DNA of 26,271 bases from Bacteriovoracaceae bacterium UBA6261 (GCA_002440825.1 DJVH01000024.1:1-26271); one strand, 5' to 3'; positions 1 to 7,829 are shown, counted from the stretch's first letter. Made by a program: numbers and translations. Notes: generated by a model from the sequence alone, not told the origin.

Positions 1-210
1 GAGTCCGGATTTTTTGGGCATATTCATATCTAATAAAATAAGAGAAAATTTTTGATTGCGCAGTTTTTGAGTGGCCGTAATTCCATCGTTGGCAAAAACA
101 ATATTTTTAAAACAGCCCATGTTGTGACAATACTCTTTCAGGACTTCACAAATATTTTTATCGTCATCGACGATCAGAACATCTCTTTGTAATTTGTTAT
201 CAATCGACAT
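1..210 (-). CDS. Response regulator receiver domain (CheY-like), partial
   Basis: This is the 5' part of a gene whose 3' end lies beyond the left edge; 70 codons are visible. The translation has the receiver signature: an early hydrophobic strand followed by three consecutive Asp (VLIVDDD, the acidic Mg2+ pocket), then LLDMNMPKKSG, where the Asp is the expected phospho-acceptor. The ATG at 210-208 is preceded by AGAGGA about 9 bases upstream, which fixes the start. The protein would take a phosphoryl group from a histidine kinase and pass the signal to an output domain or partner. Any output domain is outside the window, so a stand-alone CheY-type protein and a larger regulator are both possible. 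A palindrome lies upstream at 273-291. Confidence 0.85.
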   Translation of the reverse strand, partial: MSIDNKLQRDVLIVDDDKNICEVLKEYCHNMGCFKNIVFANDGITATQKLRNQKFSLILLDMNMPKKSGL

Positions 211-272
211 TGATTAGCATCCTCTAAAAAGATTTATATTTTGATTGAAAGTATTTTCGACTATCAAAGAAT

Positions 273-291
273 ATTTCTTAATTAAAGAAAT
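273..291. repeat. AT-rich palindrome upstream of receiver gene
   Basis: Arms ATTTCTT (273-279) and AAGAAAT (285-291) flank AATTA. It lies in the 123-bp spacer between the nuclease terminator and the receiver gene start, so it could be an operator. Short AT-rich palindromes also arise by chance in DNA of this composition. Confidence 0.3.
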
Positions 292-303
292 GCTTAAGAA
301 AAT

Positions 304-331
304 AAAAAAGCCTCCCGAAGGAGGCTTTTTT
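304..331 (-). terminator. Rho-independent terminator with UUCG tetraloop
   Basis: On the minus strand the hairpin reads GCCTCC-TTCG-GGAGGC, flanked by an A-run and a T-run. The loop is the very stable C(UUCG)G tetraloop. It starts 3 bases after the stop codon of the S1/P1 nuclease gene and separates that unit from the receiver gene. Confidence 0.92.
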
Positions 332-333
332 AT

Positions 334-1161
334 TTAGATATTCTCCTTAATTTTCTTTCTGGTTTCCATTTCTTCTTTGGTCAGTTTTTCATTTCCAAAG
401 ATTTTATTGAGAACATAAGCGAGACGAAGTCCACCTTGTTTCAACCGTTGCTCAATAACCGGCTTAACCTTGTAGTTATATTCATAACTCAAACTTCCTC
501 CTTCCGGAAGATCGTAAACTTTTGGACGAAGATCCTGCGATTCTTTTGCCCAATCCATGAATGATCCTTTCTCCCACTCTTTCTTATCATCTTTTGAGAA
601 ATGGTTCAGGTAATTGGCGTATTCAGTAAAAGAGAGTTTCTCAAAATCAATTAATTCTTCATCCCAGACCGTATGAAGATTTGTTTCAGATTTAAACCAT
701 TTCACGCGAATCGAATTTCCACCGCGGTCTTCAGCAAGTCCAACGTGCAGCGGTTGATGAAGATCGCCAGTCATGTGCACAAGAAATCTAAGTGCATCCA
801 GCTTCTCTTCTTTTTTGGCCTTTGGATCGCGAAGAATATCTTCGAAGCGATAAAGCGCTTCAATAACATCACCATCTTTATTTCTTTTTTGATCAAAATA
901 CGTTTTGCCCGTAGGAATACTTACGTAGTGCCATGGAGTCGTATAACCCATTTTAGGATCGGATCTGATTTCATCAGGCCAGTTAGAAAGACGTGACAAA
1001 TCGTCGTCTCCTGCGAGCTCCTTGATGCCTTTAAGCGCTTTTGAATCTAAATTTCTTTGCGCAATTTCTCCGACGATTCTGTGGCCTGTTTTACCCCACG
1101 AAAACGCAGATGGTGAATAAGAGAGAACAACGAGTGATGAAAGTAGAATGATTTTTTTCAT
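334..1161 (-). CDS. Secreted S1/P1-type nuclease
   Basis: This is a zinc-dependent phosphodiesterase family that cuts single-stranded nucleic acid and acts outside the cytoplasm. From the ATG at 1161 the protein has 275 residues: a Sec signal peptide (1-21), then a mature N-terminus beginning with Trp, as the family requires. All nine trinuclear-zinc ligands can be placed: W22, H27, D63, H78, H129, D133, H139, H163 and D167. The spacings within H129-D133-H139 and H163-D167 equal those of P1 nuclease. The ATG overlaps the stop of the upstream gene as ATGA, so translation is probably coupled. A GTG at 1170 would add only MRS and is less typical for a signal peptide. In a predator it could digest prey nucleic acids, which is inference. 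Confidence 0.93.
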   Translation of the reverse strand: MKKIILLSSLVVLSYSPSAFSWGKTGHRIVGEIAQRNLDSKALKGIKELAGDDDLSRLSNWPDEIRSDPKMGYTTPWHYVSIPTGKTYFDQKRNKDGDVIEALYRFEDILRDPKAKKEEKLDALRFLVHMTGDLHQPLHVGLAEDRGGNSIRVKWFKSETNLHTVWDEELIDFEKLSFTEYANYLNHFSKDDKKEWEKGSFMDWAKESQDLRPKVYDLPEGGSLSYEYNYKVKPVIEQRLKQGGLRLAYVLNKIFGNEKLTKEEMETRKKIKENI

Positions 1162-2564
1162 AGATCGCACTTAGCTCCAAATAAACATTTCTTTTTAACG
1201 GTCTTAGCAACTGATGAAGGAACGAATTGCTCCCACCCTTCTGTTCCGTCCTGAATCATTTTCAGAACTTTTCTCGACCAGATAGAAACCACGTCTGGAT
1301 TGTAATCCGTGATGTCTTCAATCAGGTCGTTGTCTTTCAAAAACATGAGAAGGAATGTGAGTTCGTCTGCGACGGCCATTGATTCAATTGTTTTGATTTC
1401 ATTGGTTTCATCGTCGCACGCTGGATAAACGTAAATTTTAGTTTTAGGCTCAAGAAGTGTCCCCAGTGATCCAATCAAACCGTAGCGCGTGCCTTCATAT
1501 TTGCTCTGGTTGAGAATTTCTTCCAGGTTGTATGAGGCCATAACAAACGCAATGTTCTTTTTGGCCGACTTGGTAAAAAACATATTGAGATCAGAATAAG
1601 AATCTGAATTCGAAATCAACACTCTTTGCCCAAGCGCTGAAAGAAGATCCACGCGGGCAAGAAAATCTTCATTGTCCACTTGTCCTCTATCGAGAAGCTG
1701 TGACATTGAAATTTCCGGAATAACAATAATATTGTCCTGCTCAACAGGAGGTAGAGAGCTTTTAAATTTGCGAAGACCACATTCAAGCATATCGAGCGAA
1801 AGATTTGTCGGCGGTCTATAACCTCCGCGAACGACAAGCACATTTTTTTTGTAAAGAACGTCAGAGGCCTGAAGAACTTCTCCATCCACATCAAAAATAA
1901 CGGCTTCACATAATTTTTTCTTAACAAGTTCAAGACAGAGAAGTCTTGAATCGACACCTTTAAAAGCATCGCCTTCTACTCTGATCATATCGATCTTCAC
2001 TCGTGAAGTGGTAAGACCATCCATTAAACCATCGATGAATTTTTCACGGTCAGTGATATCCGTGAAAACGGCGTAACAAAGATTGACTCCCAGAAGCCCG
2101 ATGGCCTCCTGCTGCTGAACATTTTCAGCATCGAGCATAGAAATGTGAACGATGACCTGAGAAGGTTTTGCTTTAGGTTTGTGTTGAAATTTAATGCCGA
2201 TCCAGCCATGGTTTTCACCAGTGCCTTTATAAGATTTTGCTGCCACTGTATCAGCGAAAGCAAAAAACTGAGTTTCTTTGTGGCGAATCTCTGTGAGTCT
2301 TTCAATGAGAATATTAAATTCCGTATCAAGCATCTTTTGCAGACGATCTTCGCAAACATAACGACCGCTGGCCTCTTTTCCGTAAATAGCATCACTCATG
2401 GTCATGTCATAGGCAGAAATAGATTTCGCAATTGTTCCGGCGGCACCACCTGCGCGGAAAAAATGGCGGGCAACTTCCTGGCCGGCACCGATTTCAGCGA
2501 AGGTACCGTACAAATTAGGATTTAAATTAATCTCCAAGGCCTTTTGTCTTTGCCCTAGTCCCAT
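1158..2564 (-). CDS. Conserved cytoplasmic protein of unknown function (about 470 aa)
   Basis: 468 residues, no signal peptide or membrane segment. The N-terminus carries a run that I recognise from a widespread bacterial family: YGTFAEIGAGQEVARHFFR, followed by GGAAGTIAKSISAYDM and DAIYG. Members have been given doubtful names in databases (for example nicotinamide-nucleotide adenylyltransferase or TonB-dependent receptor). I see no HxGH nucleotidyltransferase motif and no beta-barrel features that would justify either. The start is supported by GGAG 8 bases before the ATG at 2564. The stop overlaps the start of the secreted nuclease gene (ATGA), so the two are co-expressed. The pairing of a cytoplasmic protein with an exported nuclease has no obvious functional explanation. 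Confidence 0.85.
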   Translation of the reverse strand: MGLGQRQKALEINLNPNLYGTFAEIGAGQEVARHFFRAGGAAGTIAKSISAYDMTMSDAIYGKEASGRYVCEDRLQKMLDTEFNILIERLTEIRHKETQFFAFADTVAAKSYKGTGENHGWIGIKFQHKPKAKPSQVIVHISMLDAENVQQQEAIGLLGVNLCYAVFTDITDREKFIDGLMDGLTTSRVKIDMIRVEGDAFKGVDSRLLCLELVKKKLCEAVIFDVDGEVLQASDVLYKKNVLVVRGGYRPPTNLSLDMLECGLRKFKSSLPPVEQDNIIVIPEISMSQLLDRGQVDNEDFLARVDLLSALGQRVLISNSDSYSDLNMFFTKSAKKNIAFVMASYNLEEILNQSKYEGTRYGLIGSLGTLLEPKTKIYVYPACDDETNEIKTIESMAVADELTFLLMFLKDNDLIEDITDYNPDVVSIWSRKVLKMIQDGTEGWEQFVPSSVAKTVKKKCLFGAKCDL

Positions 2565-2706
2565 TGATCACTCCGTGATTTTTTTGATAGTTAGATGCCC
2601 ATTATGATAGCGCTTTTAAAGGGAAAAGAGAAACTCCAAAAGAAAAATCATTTTACTCGGGTAAATTTCCGCCGCGTTTGACCGATGAGGTTTACAGGAG
2701 ATAAAT

Positions 2707-2826
2707 ATGAATATTTTAGACCTTGCCGTTCTCGCTGTTGGTTCTGCTCTAACCCTTCTTGTTTTCGTGTCGCGAACTGATCTTGATAAATCGCGCGCCA
2801 GAGTAAGAGTCAGAATTAAGCGCTAG
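2707..2826 (+). CDS. 39-residue single-span membrane peptide
   Basis: A short reading frame with a strong ribosome-binding site (AGGAG, 6 bases before ATG). It encodes 39 residues: a hydrophobic stretch at about 3-21 (LAVLAVGSALTLLVF) followed by a strongly basic tail (RARVRVRIKR). That is the shape of a small inner-membrane protein with a cytoplasmic positive tail. The stop codon TAG at 2824-2826 interlocks with the stop of the convergent acyl-CoA ligase gene through a shared CTAG. No known family recognised. The good SD and coherent membrane topology argue for a real gene. Confidence 0.6.
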   Translation: MNILDLAVLAVGSALTLLVFVSRTDLDKSRARVRVRIKR

Positions 2827-4310
2827 GCGCTAACAATTTTCAAGGCTTCGGCCTTAAGGATTTTTCGATCGACTTTGCCGTTTGGCAAAAGAGGAAACGT
2901 CTTCAGACACTTAACGAATTGCGGATGCTTATACCGGGAAAGAAGAGGATTAAGAAAGCCGCGTAGTTCTTCAGTACTTATTTCTTTATCAGTCTTTAAA
3001 AAAGCGAATCCGACTTCCCCCCATTTCTGTGAAGGAACGGCCACCACAACCGCCTCTGCAATATCGTGATGTGAAGTGATCTGCTTTTCAACTTCTCCAG
3101 GATAAACGTTTTCTCCACCGGAAATATACATGTCTTTAATGCGTCCAACGACGTAGAAGAAACCCTCTTCATCGTATTTCACAAGATCACCGGTATAAAA
3201 ATATCCATCCTTGCACGTCTCTTTAAAAGCTTCTGGATTTTTGTAATAGCCTAGACAAACATGAGGACCGCTTAGGATCAGCTCCCCCGGTTCGCCGGCC
3301 TTGGCCTCTTTCCCTTCTTTCGTCACAACTTTAACTTTTGAATGCGGCATCGGTCTGCCGATTGAGCCCGCCTTTGTCACCGCGAATTTTTCATCGAGAA
3401 GAAAACAATTCGGGCCAACTTCCGTTAAACCGAAACCTTGTTTGAACATAAGTCCTTTCTTTTGATACTCCTCAATCATCGGAATGGAACAAGCAGCGCC
3501 GCCGGAAATAAAAAATCTGATGGAAGAAAAATCAGTTTCATGGAAACGCGGTTTTTCAAGGAGCATTTGAAACATTGTAGGTACGCCGAAATACACAGAG
3601 ACTTTTTCTTTTTCAATACAATTAAAAACATTATCAGGATTGAAACTATCCGCGAGGATCACAGTTCCTCCCAGATACAAAAGCGGCAGCAACAGGACGT
3701 TATAACCACCGGTATGGAAAAAAGGAGTTTCCACCAGTGTAATATCAGAAGAACGAAGGCCCCAGCCGTTGATTGTTTCAACCTGATTGGAAAGAAGCAT
3801 TTGTCCGTGAAACATGACTCCCTTGGGAACTCCAGTCGATCCGGAAGTAAACAACATTAAAATGGTGTCATTCAAAGTAGCACTTGTTGATTCAAATTCT
3901 TTGTCAGTGTGAGTTTTTTCCAGCACGACAGATTGAGCATTGATATATTTCGTTTCAACATTGAGAGTTTTTTCTCCGACTCCCATGTAAAGTTTCGGTT
4001 CAAGCCGCCCAACGACTTGTTCCAGCTCAGTATTTGATAGACGAAAATTAAGCGGAACAAATAATGCTTTGATTTTTGCACAGGCAAGCATAAGGGTAAG
4101 ATGATAAAGACAATTGGCAGGAGCGTGAAACGCAAGCGCCTCATGTTCACCGAGACCTTCATTTTTTAGAACATGCGCCCATGCATTCACTTCGTTGTTG
4201 AGATCAGCATAAGTCAGTTTTCTTCCGGTGCCCTGATCAATGACTGCGATTTTATCTTTGAAATCGACTGCGTTCTTTTCTAAAAAATGGATCCAATTTG
4301 CGTTCGTCAT
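2823..4310 (-). CDS. AMP-forming acyl-CoA ligase (class I adenylate-forming enzyme)
   Basis: The enzyme would activate a carboxylic acid, probably a fatty acid, as acyl-AMP and then acyl-CoA in the cytoplasm. Its 495 residues carry the ordered family motifs: P-loop TSGSTGVPKG (155-164), GFGLTE (292-297), TGD (373-375), GRIKDMYISGGENVYP (389-404), and NGK with the catalytic Lys at 479. Length is normal for the family. It is the last gene of a five-gene minus-strand operon, 10 bases after the second hydrolase gene, with only a weak SD (AAAAGA). Neighbours (condensing enzyme, reductase, hydrolases) suggest that it supplies or processes an acyl chain. OleC-type beta-lactone synthetase is an alternative, but the motifs look like an ordinary ligase. 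The exact substrate cannot be read from sequence. Confidence 0.9.
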   Translation of the reverse strand: MTNANWIHFLEKNAVDFKDKIAVIDQGTGRKLTYADLNNEVNAWAHVLKNEGLGEHEALAFHAPANCLYHLTLMLACAKIKALFVPLNFRLSNTELEQVVGRLEPKLYMGVGEKTLNVETKYINAQSVVLEKTHTDKEFESTSATLNDTILMLFTSGSTGVPKGVMFHGQMLLSNQVETINGWGLRSSDITLVETPFFHTGGYNVLLLPLLYLGGTVILADSFNPDNVFNCIEKEKVSVYFGVPTMFQMLLEKPRFHETDFSSIRFFISGGAACSIPMIEEYQKKGLMFKQGFGLTEVGPNCFLLDEKFAVTKAGSIGRPMPHSKVKVVTKEGKEAKAGEPGELILSGPHVCLGYYKNPEAFKETCKDGYFYTGDLVKYDEEGFFYVVGRIKDMYISGGENVYPGEVEKQITSHHDIAEAVVVAVPSQKWGEVGFAFLKTDKEISTEELRGFLNPLLSRYKHPQFVKCLKTFPLLPNGKVDRKILKAEALKIVSA

Positions 4311-4320
4311 AAATAATCTT

Positions 4321-5091
4321 TTATTGAATGTTGAATGTTTTCAAAATCCACGGAAGGATAGTTTTATCCATGATCGTGGGCCTTTCAAGTAGCGAAGCGT
4401 GCCCCGCTTTTACCGTCACAAGTTCACCGTGCTTGAGGTTGGAGAGCATGGACTCGTGGTAAAAAACAGGTGTCAGCAAATCTTCTGTTCCCGCTACAAG
4501 CAGCACTGGACAATCTATTTCGCTTACATCGATATCAGTTTCCAATGCACCAAGAATTAAATTCTTCACCACATGATCCAAAACCAGACCGGCCTTGTCG
4601 CGGTAACTTAAAATCAATTCTTCTTTTTCTCTGAAAGTTTCTTCTCCCCAGATCCATGGTGTCGCAATATCAAACCGATGAAGCGGCCCTGATTCTTCAT
4701 GGGCGAGAAGCCAGCTTCTCAGCTTTGCTTTTAAAAGCGGCGAAGGTTTGTCATAAGTGTCACAGGCAATAACTGCAGACACATTTTTAAAGCGACGGGC
4801 AAACTCCAGAGCAATTCGTCCGCCGTTACTTAGTCCAATGAGTACGGGATTCGAAATATCGAGCTTCTTTAAAAGATGCTCTAAGTCTGAAACATGATCA
4901 TCGAGTGTGTACACGCTGTTTGGCTTGGGAGAAAGCCCCTGTCCTCTGCAATCGTAGCGAAGAATGCGAAATTTATTGCGCAAATAAAACGCTGCTCCGT
5001 CAAAAGACGTGAGATCGGCAAAGAGTCCGTTGATCAAAACGATCGTCGGATGATCTGTGTGTAAACTTTGTCCCTCGATGAGGTAATTCAG
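4321..5091 (-). CDS. Alpha/beta hydrolase, apparent CTG start
   Basis: Alpha/beta-hydrolase fold with a visible triad: nucleophile S88 in GLSNGG, D204 in GTEDLLTP, H231 in AGHASLLE. The first in-frame ATG/GTG/TTG is a TTG at 5037, but that start has no SD and would delete the first beta strands. The frame stays open upstream to a TGA at 5118-5116, with no ATG, GTG or TTG in between. A CTG at 5091 lies 5 bases after AGGA and gives a family-typical N-terminus MNYLIEGQSL, 256 residues in all. I therefore assign CTG 5091. It begins 2 bases after the SDR stop. The usual His-Gly before the oxyanion hole is Asn-Gly (INGLF). Fourth gene of the acyl operon; the substrate could be an acyl ester, thioester or lactone. 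Confidence 0.85.
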   Translation of the reverse strand: MNYLIEGQSLHTDHPTIVLINGLFADLTSFDGAAFYLRNKFRILRYDCRGQGLSPKPNSVYTLDDHVSDLEHLLKKLDISNPVLIGLSNGGRIALEFARRFKNVSAVIACDTYDKPSPLLKAKLRSWLLAHEESGPLHRFDIATPWIWGEETFREKEELILSYRDKAGLVLDHVVKNLILGALETDIDVSEIDCPVLLVAGTEDLLTPVFYHESMLSNLKHGELVTVKAGHASLLERPTIMDKTILPWILKTFNIQ

Positions 5092-5093
5092 TT

Positions 5094-5825
5094 CTATCCT
5101 AATATTGTACCACCATCAACGTTCAGACATGTTCCTGTGATATAAGAAGCATCGTCGCTTGCCAGGAAAGCGTAAGCAGCAGCGATATCTGAAGGTTCAC
5201 CTAATCTTCTGAGTGAAGCTTTTTCTTCCATCATGGCCAGAACTTTTTCAGGCATTTTCTTAACCATCGGAGTGGCAATAAAACCTGGGGCCACAGCATT
5301 GACTCTGATTTTATCTTTACCTAGTTCTTTCGCCATTGTTTTTGCCATAGCAATAACACCGGCCTTAGTTGCAGAATAATTTGTCTGACCGAAATTTCCG
5401 TAGTGAGCAACAACAGAGGCCGCATGAATAATTGAACCGCCTTTTCCAGCTGCTTTCATAACTTCCGCTGCCGCTTTTGAGAGTTTAAAAATGGATGTTA
5501 AATTGACGGCAATAACAGCATCCCATTGGTCGTCTGTCATTTTTAACAGTGTCGCATCTTTAGTAATGCCCGCATTGTTAATAAGAACATCAACCCCTTT
5601 TGCCATTTCAGCTTTAATTGCATCAAGAGTTTCAGTTTTTGTAACATCGCCTGAAATATAGGTCATGCGATTGGGAAACAGAGATTGCAACTCTGATTGC
5701 TCAAGTGTGGGCATATCAACCAGAACCAGTTCTGATCCTTCAGCATAAAATCTTTCTGCCGTTGCACGACCAATTCCTGAAGCTGCCCCGGTAATAAAAA
5801 CGCGCTTGTTGTTTAATCCTTTCAT
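5094..5825 (-). CDS. FabG-like short-chain dehydrogenase/reductase
   Basis: A classical SDR of 243 residues, the usual FabG length. Visible motifs: cofactor loop TGAASGIG (12-19), NNAG (83-86), N108, and catalytic S137, Y150 and K154 (NYSATKAG), with VAPGFIATPM and the C-terminal NVDGG region typical of 3-oxoacyl reductases. It would reduce a beta-ketoacyl thioester to the beta-hydroxy form with NAD(P)H. The start is supported by AAGGAG 5 bases before ATG. It sits 33 bases after the KAS III-like gene, so it plausibly reduces that enzyme's product. The acyl carrier (CoA or ACP) is not determined; no acyl carrier protein gene is present in the operon. An acetoacetyl-CoA reductase role is possible. 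Confidence 0.92.
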   Translation of the reverse strand: MKGLNNKRVFITGAASGIGRATAERFYAEGSELVLVDMPTLEQSELQSLFPNRMTYISGDVTKTETLDAIKAEMAKGVDVLINNAGITKDATLLKMTDDQWDAVIAVNLTSIFKLSKAAAEVMKAAGKGGSIIHAASVVAHYGNFGQTNYSATKAGVIAMAKTMAKELGKDKIRVNAVAPGFIATPMVKKMPEKVLAMMEEKASLRRLGEPSDIAAAYAFLASDDASYITGTCLNVDGGTILG

Positions 5826-5858
5826 AATATCTCCTTTTAAAAATTCACTTAAATTAAA

Positions 5859-6884
5859 TTAACCAAGGTCTTCGAGTTCATTAACATCGAAAGTGTTCTC
5901 ATCCCATCTCATCGACATGGCCGACCACATATAACCAATTCCCGCCGAAGCAAAAGTCACGTGATCACCTTTTTTAAGCAGTCCTCTTTTCTCAGCAAGC
6001 CCGAGAGAAAGAACCTGATCAGGAGCACCGAAGTGACCGTAATGATCGAGATAGATAGATTGCTCCGGTTTGAGTTCCATGCCTGAGACGATCATATCGT
6101 GGGCCGATTTCTTCATATGAAGAAGAGCAAGGTAATCAATTGGTTTATTCATTGATCGCGAACTTGCGTCTTTAATGACTTTTAAAAAATTCTGAATCGA
6201 TCTTTCTTCAAGACGGACACGCATGCCTTCAATGTCGCCAACTTGAAGATACGTCATTGATTCATCCGGATGATTGCGTGTCGGGTTTTTAGTTCCACCT
6301 GCGGGAACAATTACATCGTGAGTGAAATCACCGTCTGTTATGATTGAAGATTCCAGAAGTGGATTTGAATCCCCGCGCTCCAGAAGCATGGCAGAGCCAC
6401 CATCAGAGAGGTTGTTCAAAAATCTGGCATTGGGATCCTTGTAGTTGACAAGATCACCTGTGCGGTGACCTCCGCATAGAAGAACACGTTTTAAATTAGG
6501 ATTAGTCATCATGAGAGATTTCGCCAGATGAAGACCTAAAATTTTATTTCCACAGCGGGCAGAAATATCGAAAGCGTGAGCATTTTTTAATCTAAGTTCT
6601 CTTTGAACATAAATCCCGGCCGTCCAGACGATATAATCTTTGTACTCTGAACCTGTCCAGATCACCATATCGACCGAAAGCGGGTCAATGCCTTTTAAAA
6701 CTTTTCTTGCCGCTCTGACTGCCATATCACCGGGATGAATATCAGCGGTCGCGCGGCACTTTCTGACGATCCCCATTTTTTCGCGGACAACTTTTTCAGG
6801 AACACCTGTTTCGCGAGCGATGAAGGCCGAATCTTCAAAACCTTCCGGCAACCATACCGCCGCTTTCTTTAAAACAATACTCAT
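5859..6884 (-). CDS. KAS III (FabH)-like condensing enzyme with altered active site
   Basis: A thiolase-superfamily protein of 341 residues resembling 3-oxoacyl-ACP synthase III. The nucleophile is C111 in ISARCGNKI, and the first histidine is H256 in LLHMKKS, at the place of FabH His244. The third residue, Asn274 in E. coli FabH (HGNTS), is replaced by H284 in HYGHFGAPD. The triad would thus be Cys-His-His, as in KAS I/II, or a Cys-His dyad. It would join an acyl thioester to a second acyl unit or transfer an acyl group. The ATG overlaps the upstream hydrolase stop (ATGA) and has AAGGA upstream. The altered residue makes plain housekeeping FabH unlikely; an OleA-, PqsC- or CerJ-like specialised role is more probable. 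Confidence 0.85.
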   Translation of the reverse strand: MSIVLKKAAVWLPEGFEDSAFIARETGVPEKVVREKMGIVRKCRATADIHPGDMAVRAARKVLKGIDPLSVDMVIWTGSEYKDYIVWTAGIYVQRELRLKNAHAFDISARCGNKILGLHLAKSLMMTNPNLKRVLLCGGHRTGDLVNYKDPNARFLNNLSDGGSAMLLERGDSNPLLESSIITDGDFTHDVIVPAGGTKNPTRNHPDESMTYLQVGDIEGMRVRLEERSIQNFLKVIKDASSRSMNKPIDYLALLHMKKSAHDMIVSGMELKPEQSIYLDHYGHFGAPDQVLSLGLAEKRGLLKKGDHVTFASAGIGYMWSAMSMRWDENTFDVNELEDLG

Positions 6885-7780
6885 AGAACTTCCTTAAAAA
6901 AACGCACGAGTGACTCACTGACCTCTTTTGGTTTTTCCAGAAAGAAAAAATGGTCGCACTCGGGAATAAGCGCCGTCTGGCACTGTTTAATATTTTTTTG
7001 AAATGCTTTTGTATTCTCGGGATTAACGAATCGATCATTGGCACCGGAAAGTGCCAGCGTAGGCATTGAGATGAACGACAGATCAAACGGCGTCGATAAA
7101 AACTCTACGGCCGCATTGTTTTGTCTGACCTGCTCATTGACGTCTGCTCTATGAGCAATTCTCAAATCCACGATTCGTTGATACTGGGAAGGATTTTTTT
7201 CTTTCAACGAAGGATGAACTGTTCCCATCGTAGAAAATTCCGCCTGCATTTTAGGATCAAGAGTTGCAAACTGGCGAAGCCCTGCTTCAGTTAAGGCCGT
7301 TGGTGAAATAAAATCCGGTCCAGATGAAAGCGTGCACAGGAAAGAAACGGCCTTTACTCTTTCAGGTGCAAGTTTGATTAATTCCTGTGCGATAAATCCA
7401 CCCATCGAAATTCCCATCAAACCAAAAGTTTTATACCCAAGAAAATCCATTGCAGCTAAAGCATCGGCAGCAACATCTTTCAAAGAATACTGTCTTTCTG
7501 TTTTTGAACTTTCGCCCATCCCTCTGTTGTCAATCAGGACCACTTGAAAATGCTTGGAAAGCTCAGGGATTAAATCGATATAATTGTAGTGTGAACAGCC
7601 GAAACCTGACAGTCCCAACAACGCAGGTCCTGAACCTTCGCTGTAAAAAATCAGATCTCCAAATTCTCGGGTGATAGAATGCTTTTTCATTGGATCCTTG
7701 GGGTCTGGAAATAACAATTTTAGGTCAAAAAAGTCGGCGAATTTGAGGATACTGTCAAGGACAAGTGGGCCAAATCTCAC
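6881..7780 (-). CDS. Alpha/beta hydrolase, first gene of the acyl operon
   Basis: A 299-residue alpha/beta-hydrolase with nucleophile S125 in GISMGG, D249 in SGANDRF and H277 in CDHFFFLEKP. The strand before the oxyanion hole ends in Ser-Gly (LSGFG) instead of His-Gly. Two starts are possible: GTG at 7780, with AGGAG 10 bases upstream, or ATG at 7690, with AAGGA 4 bases upstream (269 residues). The longer form adds about 30 residues with an amphipathic or hydrophobic segment; I report it, but the shorter core starts at MKKHSITREF. The gene heads the five-gene operon and is divergent from the peptidase operon across 76 bp. It may hydrolyse the acyl product or an intermediate. Confidence 0.85.
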   Translation of the reverse strand: MRFGPLVLDSILKFADFFDLKLLFPDPKDPMKKHSITREFGDLIFYSEGSGPALLGLSGFGCSHYNYIDLIPELSKHFQVVLIDNRGMGESSKTERQYSLKDVAADALAAMDFLGYKTFGLMGISMGGFIAQELIKLAPERVKAVSFLCTLSSGPDFISPTALTEAGLRQFATLDPKMQAEFSTMGTVHPSLKEKNPSQYQRIVDLRIAHRADVNEQVRQNNAAVEFLSTPFDLSFISMPTLALSGANDRFVNPENTKAFQKNIKQCQTALIPECDHFFFLEKPKEVSESLVRFFKEVL

Positions 7781-7829
7781 ATCTGGGAATCTCCTAAATA
7801 AAGCCTCTCAATTTCATTAGGAAACCTTC

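Noticed and set aside
2584..2608. TTGATA and TATGAT upstream of the small membrane peptide as a promoter
   Set aside because: The spacer is only 13 bases, too short for a sigma70 promoter.
5037..5091. A frameshift or truncation in the second hydrolase
   Set aside because: The frame is continuous through the CTG start and all core residues are present, so the gene looks intact.
2823..7780. Calling the acyl operon oleABCD outright
   Set aside because: The FabG-type SDR, extra hydrolase, ordinary ligase motifs and His for Asn in the condensing enzyme do not match the known Ole enzymes.
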